Assembly (NCBI GenBank): GCA_046483565.1
Contig: JAWOCZ010000033.1
Location: 1 to 43,960 of the forward strand
Length of the DNA: 43,960 bases
Source: T1Sed10-7 sp046483565
Lineage (GTDB): Bacteria > Actinomycetota > Nitriliruptoria > Nitriliruptorales > Nitriliruptoraceae
Reading direction: 5' to 3'
The notes under the pieces are model-generated. The model saw only the letters and a list, made by a program, of their open reading frames with translations, did no database searches and was not told the origin of the DNA. The position numbers were made by a program, and so were the translations under genes. Numbering within the stretch: position 1 is the stretch's first letter; each line of letters begins with the position of its first letter. This document shows, piece by piece, positions 1 to 7,691 of the stretch.

Positions 1-539
1 GCTACGTCGAGGTGCTCCCTGCCGCCGGTGAGATCGTGATGTTCGACCGCTCCTGGTACAACCGTGCCGGGGTCGAACGGGTCATGGGCTTCGCCACCGA
101 GGAGCAGGTCCGTGAGTTCATGCGCACCTGCCCCGAGTTCGAACGGATGCTGGTCCGCGCGGGCATCTCGATCGTGAAGTACTGGTTCTCGATCGGCGAC
201 GAGGAACAGGAACGGCGCTTCCAGGCCCGCAACGCCGACCCCACCAAGCGCTGGAAGCTCTCCCCGATGGACCTCGAGTCCCGCCAACGCTGGGAGGACT
301 ACTCGCGCGCCAAGGACGACATGTTCAACCACACCGACATCAAGCAGGCGCCCTGGTGGGTCGTGAACGCCGACATCAAGAAGCACGCCCGGTTGAACTG
401 CATCTCCCACCTGCTCGACCAGTTCGACTACACCGACGCGACACCGGAGCCGGTCGACCTCGGCACGCGACCGGAACGCCGCGGCGGGTACGTGCGCCCG
501 CCGATCGAGGACCAGACCTTCGTGCCGGAACGTTACTGA
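1..539 (+). CDS. ppk2: Polyphosphate kinase 2 (PPK2), C-terminal part
   Basis: C-terminal part of a family 2 polyphosphate kinase, a cytoplasmic P-loop enzyme moving phosphate between polyphosphate and nucleotides. The frame is already open at base 3, so the start lies outside the window. Near the visible start is the family motif FDRSWYNRAG (Walker B/lid region), then WFSIGDEEQ, KRWKLSPMDLES and the strand WWVVNADIKKHARLN, all typical of PPK2. About 179 residues are visible of the 260-310 usual for the family. The tail after the last helix is short and polar. It stops 70 bases before the convergent binding-protein gene. Which nucleotide it uses (NMP or NDP class) cannot be judged from this part. 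The gene is complete on its 3' side and shows no frameshift. Confidence 0.93.
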   Translation, partial: YVEVLPAAGEIVMFDRSWYNRAGVERVMGFATEEQVREFMRTCPEFERMLVRAGISIVKYWFSIGDEEQERRFQARNADPTKRWKLSPMDLESRQRWEDYSRAKDDMFNHTDIKQAPWWVVNADIKKHARLNCISHLLDQFDYTDATPEPVDLGTRPERRGGYVRPPIEDQTFVPERY

Positions 540-611
540 GCAGGACCCAGGCCACCCGGCTTCGTACTGCCTGCCCGACGCCGGCGCTGGCAAGGGGTCG
601 AGCCGCGGGCC

Positions 612-1598
612 TCAGCCGCCGACGTCCGTCGGGACCTCCCCGCCGGCGCGCCGCACGAGTTCCAGCGCGCCGGCCGCCGCCACCTCCTCCAACGGCTCTC
701 CCGCCGTCACCCGTGCGTTCAGGCGACCGAGGAGCGCCGTGGTGAGCTGGTCGGCCATGGGACCGATCGCCGTGCTGATCGCCGGCCGCTCCACGAGGGC
801 GTCGCGCCGCGCCTGGGGCAGCACGACGAAGGCGGGGAACACGGCCAGGTCGTCGACCAGCGGCCGGAGCCCCGCTGCCCACGCCAGTCCGTCGGTGGCG
901 GTGGTCAACCCGGCGATGCACTCACCGGCGCGCACACCACGCACGGCATCGGGGGGCGCGGCGGCGAGGACCGGCTGATCGCTGCGCACGCTGTAGGCCG
1001 CGAGGACCGCCCGCAAACCGTCGGGCCGTGACGCGAACTCCGGATCGACGCAGAGGGTGGCGTCCGGCTGCGCCGAGAGACGGCTGGCCAACTGCGACAC
1101 CGTGCTCAGGTCGGCGTCGACCGAGGGCGGCCCGGCCACGACGAACGCGAAGGTCGCGTTGGCCGGCGGTGCATCCAGGCCGGGCTGGAACCGTGGGCGG
1201 AACCAGACCAGGCCCAGCTCGGCATCATGGTCGTGGACCTGCTCGAAGCTGGCACGCGGATCACCCGGCGGGTCCGCACGCCCCAGGGCCTCGAGCCAGG
1301 CCTCGCCGGTGTATGCCGCACGGAGCTCCACGTCGCCACGCTCCAGCGCCTGCCGGGTGTCGAGCGCATCGGAGAAGCTCACGACGCGCGCGTCCACGTC
1401 CTGCAGGGCCAGCAACGCCACGAGGGTGCGCGCCAACAGGCTCGATTCCGCATCGGGACCCGCCGCGACCCGGACGGGGGCGAGGCCGGGCGCCTCCTCC
1501 TGCTGGGGATCGTCGCCCGAGGCCCGACCGAAGGAAGCCAACGCCGCCAGGAGCACGATGCCGGCCACGAGCGTCAGGGGGACCAGGGGGCGTCGCAT
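612..1598 (-). CDS. Glycine-betaine/ProX-type substrate-binding protein (orphan)
   Basis: A 328-residue exported protein resembling the OpuAC/ProX family of periplasmic-binding folds for quaternary amines. It starts with basic residues and one hydrophobic segment (about residues 5-22), then a linker rich in D, Q and E, and the binding fold from about residue 40 (VRVAAGPDAESSLLARTL). The segment on early induction of a two-lobe fold (ELRAAYTGEAWLEALG) and the later PAFVVLPQARRD strand fit that family. There is no lipobox cysteine, so it may be released or anchored by the N-terminal helix. The same frame stays open far upstream to base 2663, but that part is antisense to the next gene and is not coding; the ATG at 1598 begins the signal sequence. 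No ABC permease or ATPase gene lies nearby, so its partner is unknown. The ligand assignment is weak. Confidence 0.75.
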   Translation of the reverse strand: MRRPLVPLTLVAGIVLLAALASFGRASGDDPQQEEAPGLAPVRVAAGPDAESSLLARTLVALLALQDVDARVVSFSDALDTRQALERGDVELRAAYTGEAWLEALGRADPPGDPRASFEQVHDHDAELGLVWFRPRFQPGLDAPPANATFAFVVAGPPSVDADLSTVSQLASRLSAQPDATLCVDPEFASRPDGLRAVLAAYSVRSDQPVLAAAPPDAVRGVRAGECIAGLTTATDGLAWAAGLRPLVDDLAVFPAFVVLPQARRDALVERPAISTAIGPMADQLTTALLGRLNARVTAGEPLEEVAAAGALELVRRAGGEVPTDVGG

Positions 1599-1667
1599 GC
1601 TCTCAGGCTGCCACACCGCACCTCCTCCCGCGAACGGCGCCCGGGTCACGGACGCCCCGGAGGACAT

Positions 1668-1739
1668 GATCCCCTGCCCACCGTCCCGGCCCATCCCCTT
1701 CCCACCGTCCCGGCCGATCCCCTTCCCACCGTCCCGGAG
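1668..1739. repeat. Three tandem 24-bp repeats in a divergent intergenic region
   Basis: Three adjacent 24-base units (1668-1691, 1692-1715, 1716-1739) share the core CCCACCGTCCCGG and differ at only a few positions. They sit between the divergent starts at 1598 (minus) and 1803 (plus). Length, spacing and place fit either replication slippage or an array of binding sites for both promoters. Confidence 0.85.
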
Positions 1740-1802
1740 CGGTGCCGTACCCTCACCCATCTCACCACCGTGCCGCCGCTCACGCCCCACCATGGAGGCG
1801 CT

Positions 1803-2837
1803 GTGCACCTGCTGACCACCGCCCGCTCGACCTCCACACGGACCACCCGCCGCACCGCGGCGAGCGGCCGAGCGGCCCGACGCCCCCACCACCTCGGCGT
1901 CCTGGCGGCCCTGGCCACCGCGCTCGTCCTCGCGGCGTGTGCGGGTGAGCCCGACCCGCTGGAACTGGTCGTGGAACCCGCCAGCTTCGACATCGCGGTC
2001 GGTGAGGACCAGCGGCTCCTGGTGGGGCTGTTCACGCCCGAACGCCAGCTCGTGGCCCACGGTGCGGTGGAGCTCGGGCTGGCCTACCTCGGTGACGGGT
2101 CCGACTCCAGCGCCGAGATCGAGCAGAGCGTGCCGGCCCGCTTCATCCCCGTCCCCGGCGGTGGGGTGACCGGCGCCACCGAGGCCCCCTCGTTGGTGGA
2201 GGACACCGGTACGGGGGTGTACGCCGCGACCGTCGACATCGACCGCGCCGGGGTGTGGGGGGTGCGCGTCGTCGGCGAGCTCGAGGACGGGACCCCGATC
2301 TCCGGCAACCGGACGTTCCAGGTCCGCGAGGAGCACCTCGTCCCCGCGCCGGGCGACGAGGCTCCACGGGTGGACAACCTCACCCTCGCCGATGTGGAGT
2401 CCGGCGCCGCCCCGGCCGTCGCGCTCGACTCCCGGGCCCAGGCCGCCAACAGCGAGGTCGCCTTCCCGGAGCTGCACTCCGGCACGGTGGCCGACTCCAT
2501 CGCCGGGGGGCGGCCCGTGGTGGTGGCCGTGGCCACCCCGGTCTACTGCCGTACCCGCTTCTGCGGCCCCCTCACCGAGGTGATGGCGGAACTGGCCACC
2601 GAGTACGACGATAGGGCCGACTTCATCCACCTCGAGGTGTGGGAGGATTTCGACGCGCAGCAACTCAACGACGCCGCAGCGGCCTTCATCCAGACCGAGA
2701 TCGGGGGGAACGAGCCGTGGACCTTCCTGATCGGCGCGGACGGCCGGATCGCCGCGCGGTGGGACAACATCCTCGACATCGAGGAGCTGACGGCGATGCT
2801 GGAGGCACTCCCGGTGCTCTCCGAGGAGGCAGCGTGA
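1803..2837 (+). CDS. Lipoprotein with thioredoxin-like fold (CX4C)
   Basis: A 344-residue predicted lipoprotein. A GTG start at 1803 is preceded by GGAGG at 1794-1798. The N-terminus is rich in R and T and is followed by a hydrophobic stretch ending in the lipobox LAAC near residue 40. Residues about 45-170 look like an immunoglobulin-like beta domain of the FixH kind (EPASFDIAVGEDQRLLVGL, later GVYAATVDIDRAGVWGVRV). From about residue 230 comes a thioredoxin-like domain: VVVAVATPVYCRTRFCGPL carries the CX4C pair, then a helix and WTFLIGADGRIAARW, the usual Trx beta strands. It probably acts outside the membrane on redox or metal cofactors. The end overlaps the next gene by four bases, so the two are translationally coupled. 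Exact substrate unknown. Confidence 0.82.
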   Translation: MHLLTTARSTSTRTTRRTAASGRAARRPHHLGVLAALATALVLAACAGEPDPLELVVEPASFDIAVGEDQRLLVGLFTPERQLVAHGAVELGLAYLGDGSDSSAEIEQSVPARFIPVPGGGVTGATEAPSLVEDTGTGVYAATVDIDRAGVWGVRVVGELEDGTPISGNRTFQVREEHLVPAPGDEAPRVDNLTLADVESGAAPAVALDSRAQAANSEVAFPELHSGTVADSIAGGRPVVVAVATPVYCRTRFCGPLTEVMAELATEYDDRADFIHLEVWEDFDAQQLNDAAAAFIQTEIGGNEPWTFLIGADGRIAARWDNILDIEELTAMLEALPVLSEEAA

Positions 2838-3232
2838 CCATGGCCGACCACGACGGCAGCAGCATCGTCGACTGGGCCTGGACGGCCCGGCGGCTGCGTC
2901 GCACCCTGTTCGGGCTGTCCGTGGTCGTGGTCACCAGCTTCGTCGTGCTGTCCGCCGCACGGGGGCAGGTCGATCCCCGGCTCCTCGCCGAACTCGTCGG
3001 TCTCGCGCTGCTGGTCGCCTTCGCCATCGAGGTGGTGGTGGTCGGCGGAGCGGCCCTGAAAGGGATGCTGACGGCCGGCGAGCGGGGTGAACGATTGTCC
3101 AGCCAGGACGTGGGGCTGCTCCCGCCCCAGATCCTACGTCGTGCCCGGGGCCAGGCGGGCTGCGGGCCGACGGGGTGCTCGGTGGCCGACCACGATCACG
3201 GGACCGCCGCCGAGCGGTCGGCCGACGGGTGA
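2834..3232 (+). CDS. Small two-helix membrane protein with Cys/His tail
   Basis: A 132-residue protein starting at GTG 2834 (alternative ATG 2840), inside the stop of the upstream lipoprotein gene (GTGA overlap), with GAGGAGG just upstream. Two hydrophobic helices lie at about residues 22-42 and 54-76. The C-terminal cytoplasmic or outer tail carries CGPTGC followed by DHDHG, a cluster of possible metal or thiol ligands. I do not recognise a family. The overlap with a thioredoxin-fold lipoprotein suggests the two work together, for example in thiol or metal handling at the membrane; this is inference. The last codons and stop are part of a 29-base tandem duplication. Confidence 0.75.
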   Translation: MTMADHDGSSIVDWAWTARRLRRTLFGLSVVVVTSFVVLSAARGQVDPRLLAELVGLALLVAFAIEVVVVGGAALKGMLTAGERGERLSSQDVGLLPPQILRRARGQAGCGPTGCSVADHDHGTAAERSADG

Positions 3233-3259
3233 CCGCCGCCGAGCGGTCGGCCGACGGGT
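3202..3259. repeat. 29-bp tandem duplication spanning a stop codon
   Basis: Bases 3202-3230 and 3231-3259 are identical 29-base copies (GACCGCCGCCGAGCGGTCGG and nine more bases), followed by a third partial copy of 7 bases. The first copy encodes the end of the membrane protein, and its TGA stop lies at the junction (3230-3232). Confidence 0.95.
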
Positions 3260-3290
3260 GACCGCCAACCGGGGCGGATCAAGGGGCGGA

Positions 3291-3641
3291 TCACAGGCTC
3301 GGATCGCCGAGGTCCAACCGCAACGAGGCCAGGACCCTCGTGAGCTCACCACCGACGGCCTCGATCTCCCGCGGCACGCGCACGTCCGAGCGGGGGTACA
3401 ACTCGATCACGGAGGTATCCGTGACGCTGGAACGCCAGCCACGTTCCTCGAGGTACTCCCCCAGCGCGAAGGACCAGCTGAGCACGAGGGCGTCGTCGTA
3501 GTCGTGGAGGACGAAGGTGAGGAAGCGGTTGAAGGCCAACGCCCACATGCGGCCGCCCCGGCGGCTGCTGCCCTGGAGCTGGAAGCCGAGCTGCGACAGC
3601 TGGGCATCGAAGCTCGACGTTCGCTCCCCATCCTGCGTCAC
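3291..3641 (-). CDS. YbjN domain-containing protein
   Basis: A 116-residue cytoplasmic protein of the YbjN/type III secretion chaperone-like fold, common in actinobacteria and generally of unknown role. It shows the alternating strand pattern MWALAFNRFLTFVLHDYD, then LVLSWSFALGEYLEERGW, which is typical of YbjN. The start is set by the GTG at 3641, with GGAGG five bases upstream (3647-3651). The frame is open further upstream to 4253, but that region is antisense to a lipoprotein gene. Neighbours face away from it on the left (convergent membrane protein) and diverge on the right (lipoprotein starting at 3691), leaving only about 50 bases for both promoters. Confidence 0.75.
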   Translation of the reverse strand: MTQDGERTSSFDAQLSQLGFQLQGSSRRGGRMWALAFNRFLTFVLHDYDDALVLSWSFALGEYLEERGWRSSVTDTSVIELYPRSDVRVPREIEAVGGELTRVLASLRLDLGDPSL

Positions 3642-3690
3642 GGCGACCTCCGACGCTCCGTTGACCGCTCCCCCGCACGCTAGCCGCCCC

Positions 3691-4245
3691 GTGCTGCGGG
3701 CTCGCCACGTCCGCCGCGCTACCCCGGTCCGCCGTGCTCGCCATGCCCGCCGCGCTGCCCCGGCCCGCCGTGCCGGCGCTGCCCTGCTGGTCACCATGGC
3801 CGTGCTGCTGCTCGGATGCGGCGGCCCGACGTCCGAGCAGGTGCAGGCGCTCGAGGAACGGGTCGAGGAGCTCGAGTCGGCGGCCCTGACCGCGGAAGCG
3901 ACCGAGGGACTGGAAGCACGGATCGGCGAGGTGGAGGACCGGCTCGCGCAGCTGACGTCGACGCTCGACCCCGCGGGGCTCGTCGAGCGCACCGAGGCCA
4001 CCGACGAGGAGCTCGCCCGCCTGGTCGACGCCCTGAGCGTGCTGGAGGAGGACCTGACGGTCCTCGACGAGGAGTTGGCCGCGGTCGAGGCGGAACTGTC
4101 GACCGCCACGAGCGATCTGCGCGCCGTGGTCGATGGTGTCCGCGGCGGCCTGGACCAGGTACGCGCCGACAACGACGAGCTGCGAGCGCTGATCGTGACC
4201 CTGCGCGATCGGCTGGACCGTTGCCAGGCCGACGGCAGCTGCTGA
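3691..4245 (+). CDS. Small coiled-coil lipoprotein
   Basis: A 184-residue predicted lipoprotein. The GTG at 3691 gives a long Arg-rich n-region (about 30 residues), a hydrophobic core LLVTMAVLLLGC and the lipobox cysteine near residue 47. The mature protein is almost all heptad-like helix (QALEERVEELESAALTAEA, later EELAAVEAELSTATSDLRA) and ends DRCQADGSC. It is probably an outer-face structural or tethering coiled coil; no enzyme motif is seen. The n-region is built from two 36-base tandem repeats, so its unusual length may have arisen by duplication. An internal ATG at 3796 would remove the signal peptide and is unlikely. Confidence 0.72.
   Translation: MLRARHVRRATPVRRARHARRAAPARRAGAALLVTMAVLLLGCGGPTSEQVQALEERVEELESAALTAEATEGLEARIGEVEDRLAQLTSTLDPAGLVERTEATDEELARLVDALSVLEEDLTVLDEELAAVEAELSTATSDLRAVVDGVRGGLDQVRADNDELRALIVTLRDRLDRCQADGSC
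3700..3771 (+). repeat. 36-bp imperfect tandem repeat within a signal peptide
   Basis: Two in-frame 36-base units (3700-3735 and 3736-3771) differ at four positions and encode ARHVRRATPVRR and ARHARRAAPARR. They lie in the basic n-region of the lipoprotein signal peptide. Confidence 0.9.
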
Positions 4246-4270
4246 GGGCGCACCCGTCCGGTTCGCGCCC
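4246..4270 (+). terminator. Possible weak hairpin after the lipoprotein gene
   Basis: GGGCGC at 4246-4251 pairs with GCGCCC at 4265-4270 across a 13-base loop, directly after the stop at 4245. No T-run follows, so termination is uncertain. Confidence 0.3.
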
Positions 4271-4330
4271 CCGAGACCGACGCGGGACCGGCGCCGTTGC
4301 CAGCTCACGGGTCACGACGTCGCGCTGCCG

Positions 4331-4336
4331 TACCCT
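4331..4336 (+). promoter_or_regulatory. Candidate -10 element for the PASTA kinase gene
   Basis: TACCCT about 100 bases before the kinase start fits the actinobacterial -10 pattern TANNNT. No clear -35 is visible. Confidence 0.3.
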
Positions 4337-4435
4337 GCAGGCTGCGGCGACGGTTGCAGGCGACGCGGTCGACGACACCCGTGCCCGCCGCCCGCAGGGA
4401 TCCCCAGACGAGCTCCAGGAAGGGACACCGCACCG

Positions 4436-6481
4436 GTGAGCGACGCGCGGGGCGCCCCCTCGGCGGCGACCCAGCAACGGCTGGGTGGCCGCTACCTGCT
4501 GCGCGAGGAGGTCGGACGAGGCGGGATGGCGGTGGTCCACCGCGCTCTGGACACCGTGCTCGACCGCGAGGTCGCTGCGAAGCTGCTCCATCCGCACCTG
4601 GCCACCGACCCCGCCTTCCTGGAACGGTTCCGGCGGGAAGCACGGGCGGCGGCGGTCCTCGCGCACCCCAACGTCGTGGCCGTCCACGACTGGGGCGAGC
4701 ACGAGGAGGGTGCCTTCCTGATCCTGCAACTGGTGGACGGCGTGTCGCTGCGGGACGTCCTACGGAGCCGCGGGACCCTGACGCCTGCCGAGGCGCTGGC
4801 CGTCCTGGTCCCCGCCGCCGCCGGGCTCCAGGCCGCACACGATGCCGGCCTCGTGCACCGCGACGTCAAGCCGGAGAACCTGCTGATCGGTCGCGACGGC
4901 AGCGTCCGGGTGACCGACTTCGGGCTGGCACGCGCCGCCGCCAGCGCGACCAGCACGTTCGGGCCGGAGGTGCTGATCGGCTCCCCGCACTACCTCGCCC
5001 CCGAGGCGGTCCAGGGGGCACCGTTGGACGGACGCGCCGACGTGTACGGGCTCGGCGTCCTGCTCTTCGAGTGCCTGACGGGCAGGCCCCCGCACAACGG
5101 GGAGACCCCGTTCACCACGGCGGTGGCCCACGTGGAACGGGCGGTCCCGTCCCCCTCCTCGCTCGGCGCCGACGTCGAGCCCGCCATGGATGCCGTGGTG
5201 CTCGCCGCCACCGACCGTGACCCCGCCCGCCGGACCGCGAGCGCCGCTGCCTTCGCCCGCGAGTTGCGGGCCGCGGTGGGCGATGTCCGGGGCTCACTGC
5301 CGCCGGTCGGGGATGTCGCAGCGTCCCACCCCCCACCGCGACCGCCGATCGATCCGTCGGGAACGACGCCGCCGCTCGGGACCAGCTCCCCGCCCCCGGC
5401 TCCGGGTTTCACGGTGGTCGTGCCGGTCACCGAGGTGCAGACCCAGTTGGTCGACGCCGAGCCGACGTCCGCGGCGCCGGCGACCAACGGGCAGCCGGGC
5501 ACCCCGCCTGCGGCACGGGCCCACCAGGGGTCGGCACCGCAGGCTGCACAGACCGCACCGGCGACCCGACGGCGGCGGCGACGGTGGCCGCTGGTGCTGC
5601 TGCTGCTCGCGACGCTGATCGGTGGGTCGGCGCTGGGCGGCTACCTGCTGTGGGATCGCGTCCTCGCTCCGGTGACGCCGATCCCCTCGGTGCTCGGCGC
5701 GCCGGAGGCCAGTGCCGTCGAGCAACTCGATCGCGCCGGCTTCACGGCGGTGGTCGAGGACGATGCGGTCCACGACCTGGGCGTACCGGAGGGACACGTG
5801 CTGACCCAACGTCCGCAGGGCGAGCAGCGGCTGGGCAGCGAGGTCGTGCTCGTGCTGTCGGCGGGGCCCCGGCAGGTGGTGGTCCCCGAGGTGCGCGACC
5901 TGCCGGGCGACGAGGCCGTGGAGTTGCTCGCAGCGTCGGATCTGGCGGCTGCGGTGACCGAACGCCACGACGAGCAGGTGCCGTCGGGCACCGTCATCGC
6001 GAGCGATCCCCCTGCCGGCGAGGAGGTCGACGAGGGCAGCGAGGTGGCGGTCACCGTCAGCCTCGGACCCACGCCACGGGAGGTCCCGGCACTGGTGGGT
6101 AGCACCCTGGCCGAGGCCCGCGAGCTGGTGGCCGAGGCGGGGCTGGAGCTGGCCGTGCGCGAACGCCGCTACGACGCCGAGGCCCCCGTCGACGAGGTGC
6201 TCGCCCAGGAACCGGCGCCGGCAGCGGTCCGGTACGCCGGTGACGAGGTGACGGTCGTCGTCTCGGCCGGACCCGAGCCCGTGGTGCTGCCGAACGTCCG
6301 GGGCCAACGGGTGGCCGACGCCGTCGCGACCCTCGAAGCCCTGGGGCTGGCGGTCGAGGTGGAACGCCGCGGGGGGTTCTCCGCCTTCTTCAACCCCGAC
6401 CGCGTCTACGACCAGGACCCCGGGCCCGACAGCACGCGTCTACCCGGACAGACGGTGCTGCTCTACGCCTACGAACCCTGA
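4436..6481 (+). CDS. Membrane Ser/Thr protein kinase with four PASTA domains
   Basis: A 681-residue eukaryotic-like kinase of the PknB/PknL type that senses the cell wall. Kinase domain at about residues 18-270: glycine loop GRGGMA (27-32), catalytic lysine K49 in AAKLL, HRDVKPEN with D143, DFG at 161-163, APE at 188-190. A Pro-rich linker follows, then RRRRRRW and one membrane helix (about 383-403). Outside are four PASTA repeats (about 415-681), each with a G or A-X2-A helix and a strand ending V-S-A-G-P or similar. Start GTG 4436, with AGGAAGG about 12 bases upstream. No cognate phosphatase or division gene is beside it; the convergent neighbour is a zinc-ribbon membrane protein. In M. tuberculosis pknL lies near the aroG DAHP synthase gene, as this gene does here. 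PASTA ligands are usually peptidoglycan fragments; the ligand here is inferred. Confidence 0.95.
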   Translation: MSDARGAPSAATQQRLGGRYLLREEVGRGGMAVVHRALDTVLDREVAAKLLHPHLATDPAFLERFRREARAAAVLAHPNVVAVHDWGEHEEGAFLILQLVDGVSLRDVLRSRGTLTPAEALAVLVPAAAGLQAAHDAGLVHRDVKPENLLIGRDGSVRVTDFGLARAAASATSTFGPEVLIGSPHYLAPEAVQGAPLDGRADVYGLGVLLFECLTGRPPHNGETPFTTAVAHVERAVPSPSSLGADVEPAMDAVVLAATDRDPARRTASAAAFARELRAAVGDVRGSLPPVGDVAASHPPPRPPIDPSGTTPPLGTSSPPPAPGFTVVVPVTEVQTQLVDAEPTSAAPATNGQPGTPPAARAHQGSAPQAAQTAPATRRRRRRWPLVLLLLATLIGGSALGGYLLWDRVLAPVTPIPSVLGAPEASAVEQLDRAGFTAVVEDDAVHDLGVPEGHVLTQRPQGEQRLGSEVVLVLSAGPRQVVVPEVRDLPGDEAVELLAASDLAAAVTERHDEQVPSGTVIASDPPAGEEVDEGSEVAVTVSLGPTPREVPALVGSTLAEARELVAEAGLELAVRERRYDAEAPVDEVLAQEPAPAAVRYAGDEVTVVVSAGPEPVVLPNVRGQRVADAVATLEALGLAVEVERRGGFSAFFNPDRVYDQDPGPDSTRLPGQTVLLYAYEP

Positions 6482-6510
6482 TCGGCGCGTCCGCCTACGG
6501 ACCCTGATCG
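6466..6510. repeat. 19-bp direct repeat at the kinase stop
   Basis: Bases 6466-6484 and 6492-6510 match at 18 of 19 positions (CGCCTACGAACCCTGATCG). The first copy holds the kinase stop codon; the second encodes the C-terminus of the convergent gene. Confidence 0.85.
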
Positions 6511-7691
6511 TCCCGTGCCCAGGGCAGCACCGGGCGCGCGTCGGCGGGGACGGTCCTGACCAGCGGGCCGGCCGCGGGACGCTGTTCGGCGCGCTCGCGT
6601 GCCACCTCGGCATCCGCAGCATCCGCCTCGTAGCCGCGCACCTCGACCGAGGACAACGCCGGCGCCTCGAAGCGGACCCCCGGGAGCACCTCGACCAGCG
6701 AGAGGCGAACCGCGGTCGTCAGCACCGGCTCGTCGAGTGCGATGAGCTGGCGCTGCCGGCCGAGGTCGAGCAGCGTCGCCCCGATGAGCACGTCGCCATC
6801 GAAGCGGAGCTCGGCGCGTTCGGTGCGCCCGCTGGCCTCGTAGGCGGCCGCGTCGTGGTGATCACCGTTGGAGACCGCCAGCGCCGTGACCCACGCCGGG
6901 GCGGCGAGCAGGACGTCGATGGTCTCATCGGTGTCCGGTGGACGCGACGTGTTCTCGGCCCGCCACGCGGTCGTCGGATCAGCATCGACCAACCGATCGG
7001 GTGAGAACACCCGGTCGTCGGCCGGTGGGGCGCTGGTCAACGTCGCCACCCCACTCAGCTCCAGCACCTCGGGCAGCTCCGGGTAGCGCTCTGCCGGGAA
7101 GCCGAGCCGCGCCAGGGGGGCTTCCTCGGTCGCGAACGGGCCGAGCTCGGCCAGCGCGAGACCGAGCGTGATCACGGCCACGACGGCGGCCATGGCCGCC
7201 AACGCGAGGAGCACGACGACGAACCGGCGGTGTCGCCAGCCACCCCGCGCAGCCGGATCGGCGCGGGTGGTGGGCGCCCGCGGCGGCACCGCCGTCCGGT
7301 CCGCCGGGTCGAGGTCCAGGCCGCAGGCCAGGCACAGCTCCCGCGTGCGGGCGTTGACCGCCCCGCAACTGGTGCACACCCGGCTCGCACCGCGCCCGCT
7401 GGCCGGCGGTGGGGGTGCTGGTGATCGTGCTGCTCCGGTCCCGCCCGCTGCCCCCGCGACCGTGCCCCCCGCCGGCGCGGTGCCGAGGGCGGCGGGCCCT
7501 GCGGCGGCGTCCTCGGAGGTCGCCGCGGCGGTCGCGGTCATCCGCGGCCGAGACGGACCGGAAGATCCAGTCGCATCGTGCGAGGCTTCCACGGCCGTGC
7601 CGCAGCTGGTGCAGAACCGCCCCGGTGGCGCCAGGTCGGCCGCGCAGTTCGGGCACCGCTCGGCCGTCGCTGGCGGGATCTCGTCGGACAC
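6495..7691 (-). CDS. Double zinc-ribbon membrane protein with discoidin-like domain
   Basis: A 398-residue protein. Zinc ribbon 1 at about residues 13-31 (CPNC...CTSC), an Ala/Pro/Thr-rich linker, zinc ribbon 2 at about 106-125 (CTSC...CLAC), a second linker, one membrane helix at about 155-180 (VVVLLALAAMAAVVAVI), then an outer domain of about 200 residues. The outer part (DRLVDADPTTAWRAEN, later VTALAVSNGDHHD) has the look of an F5/8-type C (discoidin/NADase-type glycan-binding) fold, with W in TAWRAE and the terminal strand SSVEVRGYE. So cytoplasmic zinc ribbons appear linked to an external carbohydrate-binding domain. It converges on the PASTA kinase gene 13 bases away. GTG start at 7691; the ribosome site is weak. 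Function unknown; ligand sensing next to the kinase is inference. Confidence 0.8.
   Translation of the reverse strand: MSDEIPPATAERCPNCAADLAPPGRFCTSCGTAVEASHDATGSSGPSRPRMTATAAATSEDAAAGPAALGTAPAGGTVAGAAGGTGAARSPAPPPPASGRGASRVCTSCGAVNARTRELCLACGLDLDPADRTAVPPRAPTTRADPAARGGWRHRRFVVVLLALAAMAAVVAVITLGLALAELGPFATEEAPLARLGFPAERYPELPEVLELSGVATLTSAPPADDRVFSPDRLVDADPTTAWRAENTSRPPDTDETIDVLLAAPAWVTALAVSNGDHHDAAAYEASGRTERAELRFDGDVLIGATLLDLGRQRQLIALDEPVLTTAVRLSLVEVLPGVRFEAPALSSVEVRGYEADAADAEVARERAEQRPAAGPLVRTVPADARPVLPWARDDQGP

Noticed and set aside
1668..1739. CRISPR-like array
   Set aside because: The units are directly adjacent with no spacers and there are no cas genes.
1599..2663. N-terminal extension of the binding-protein frame (would give 683 residues)
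   Set aside because: It runs antisense to the lipoprotein gene, has no sensible composition, and the real signal sequence starts at 1598.
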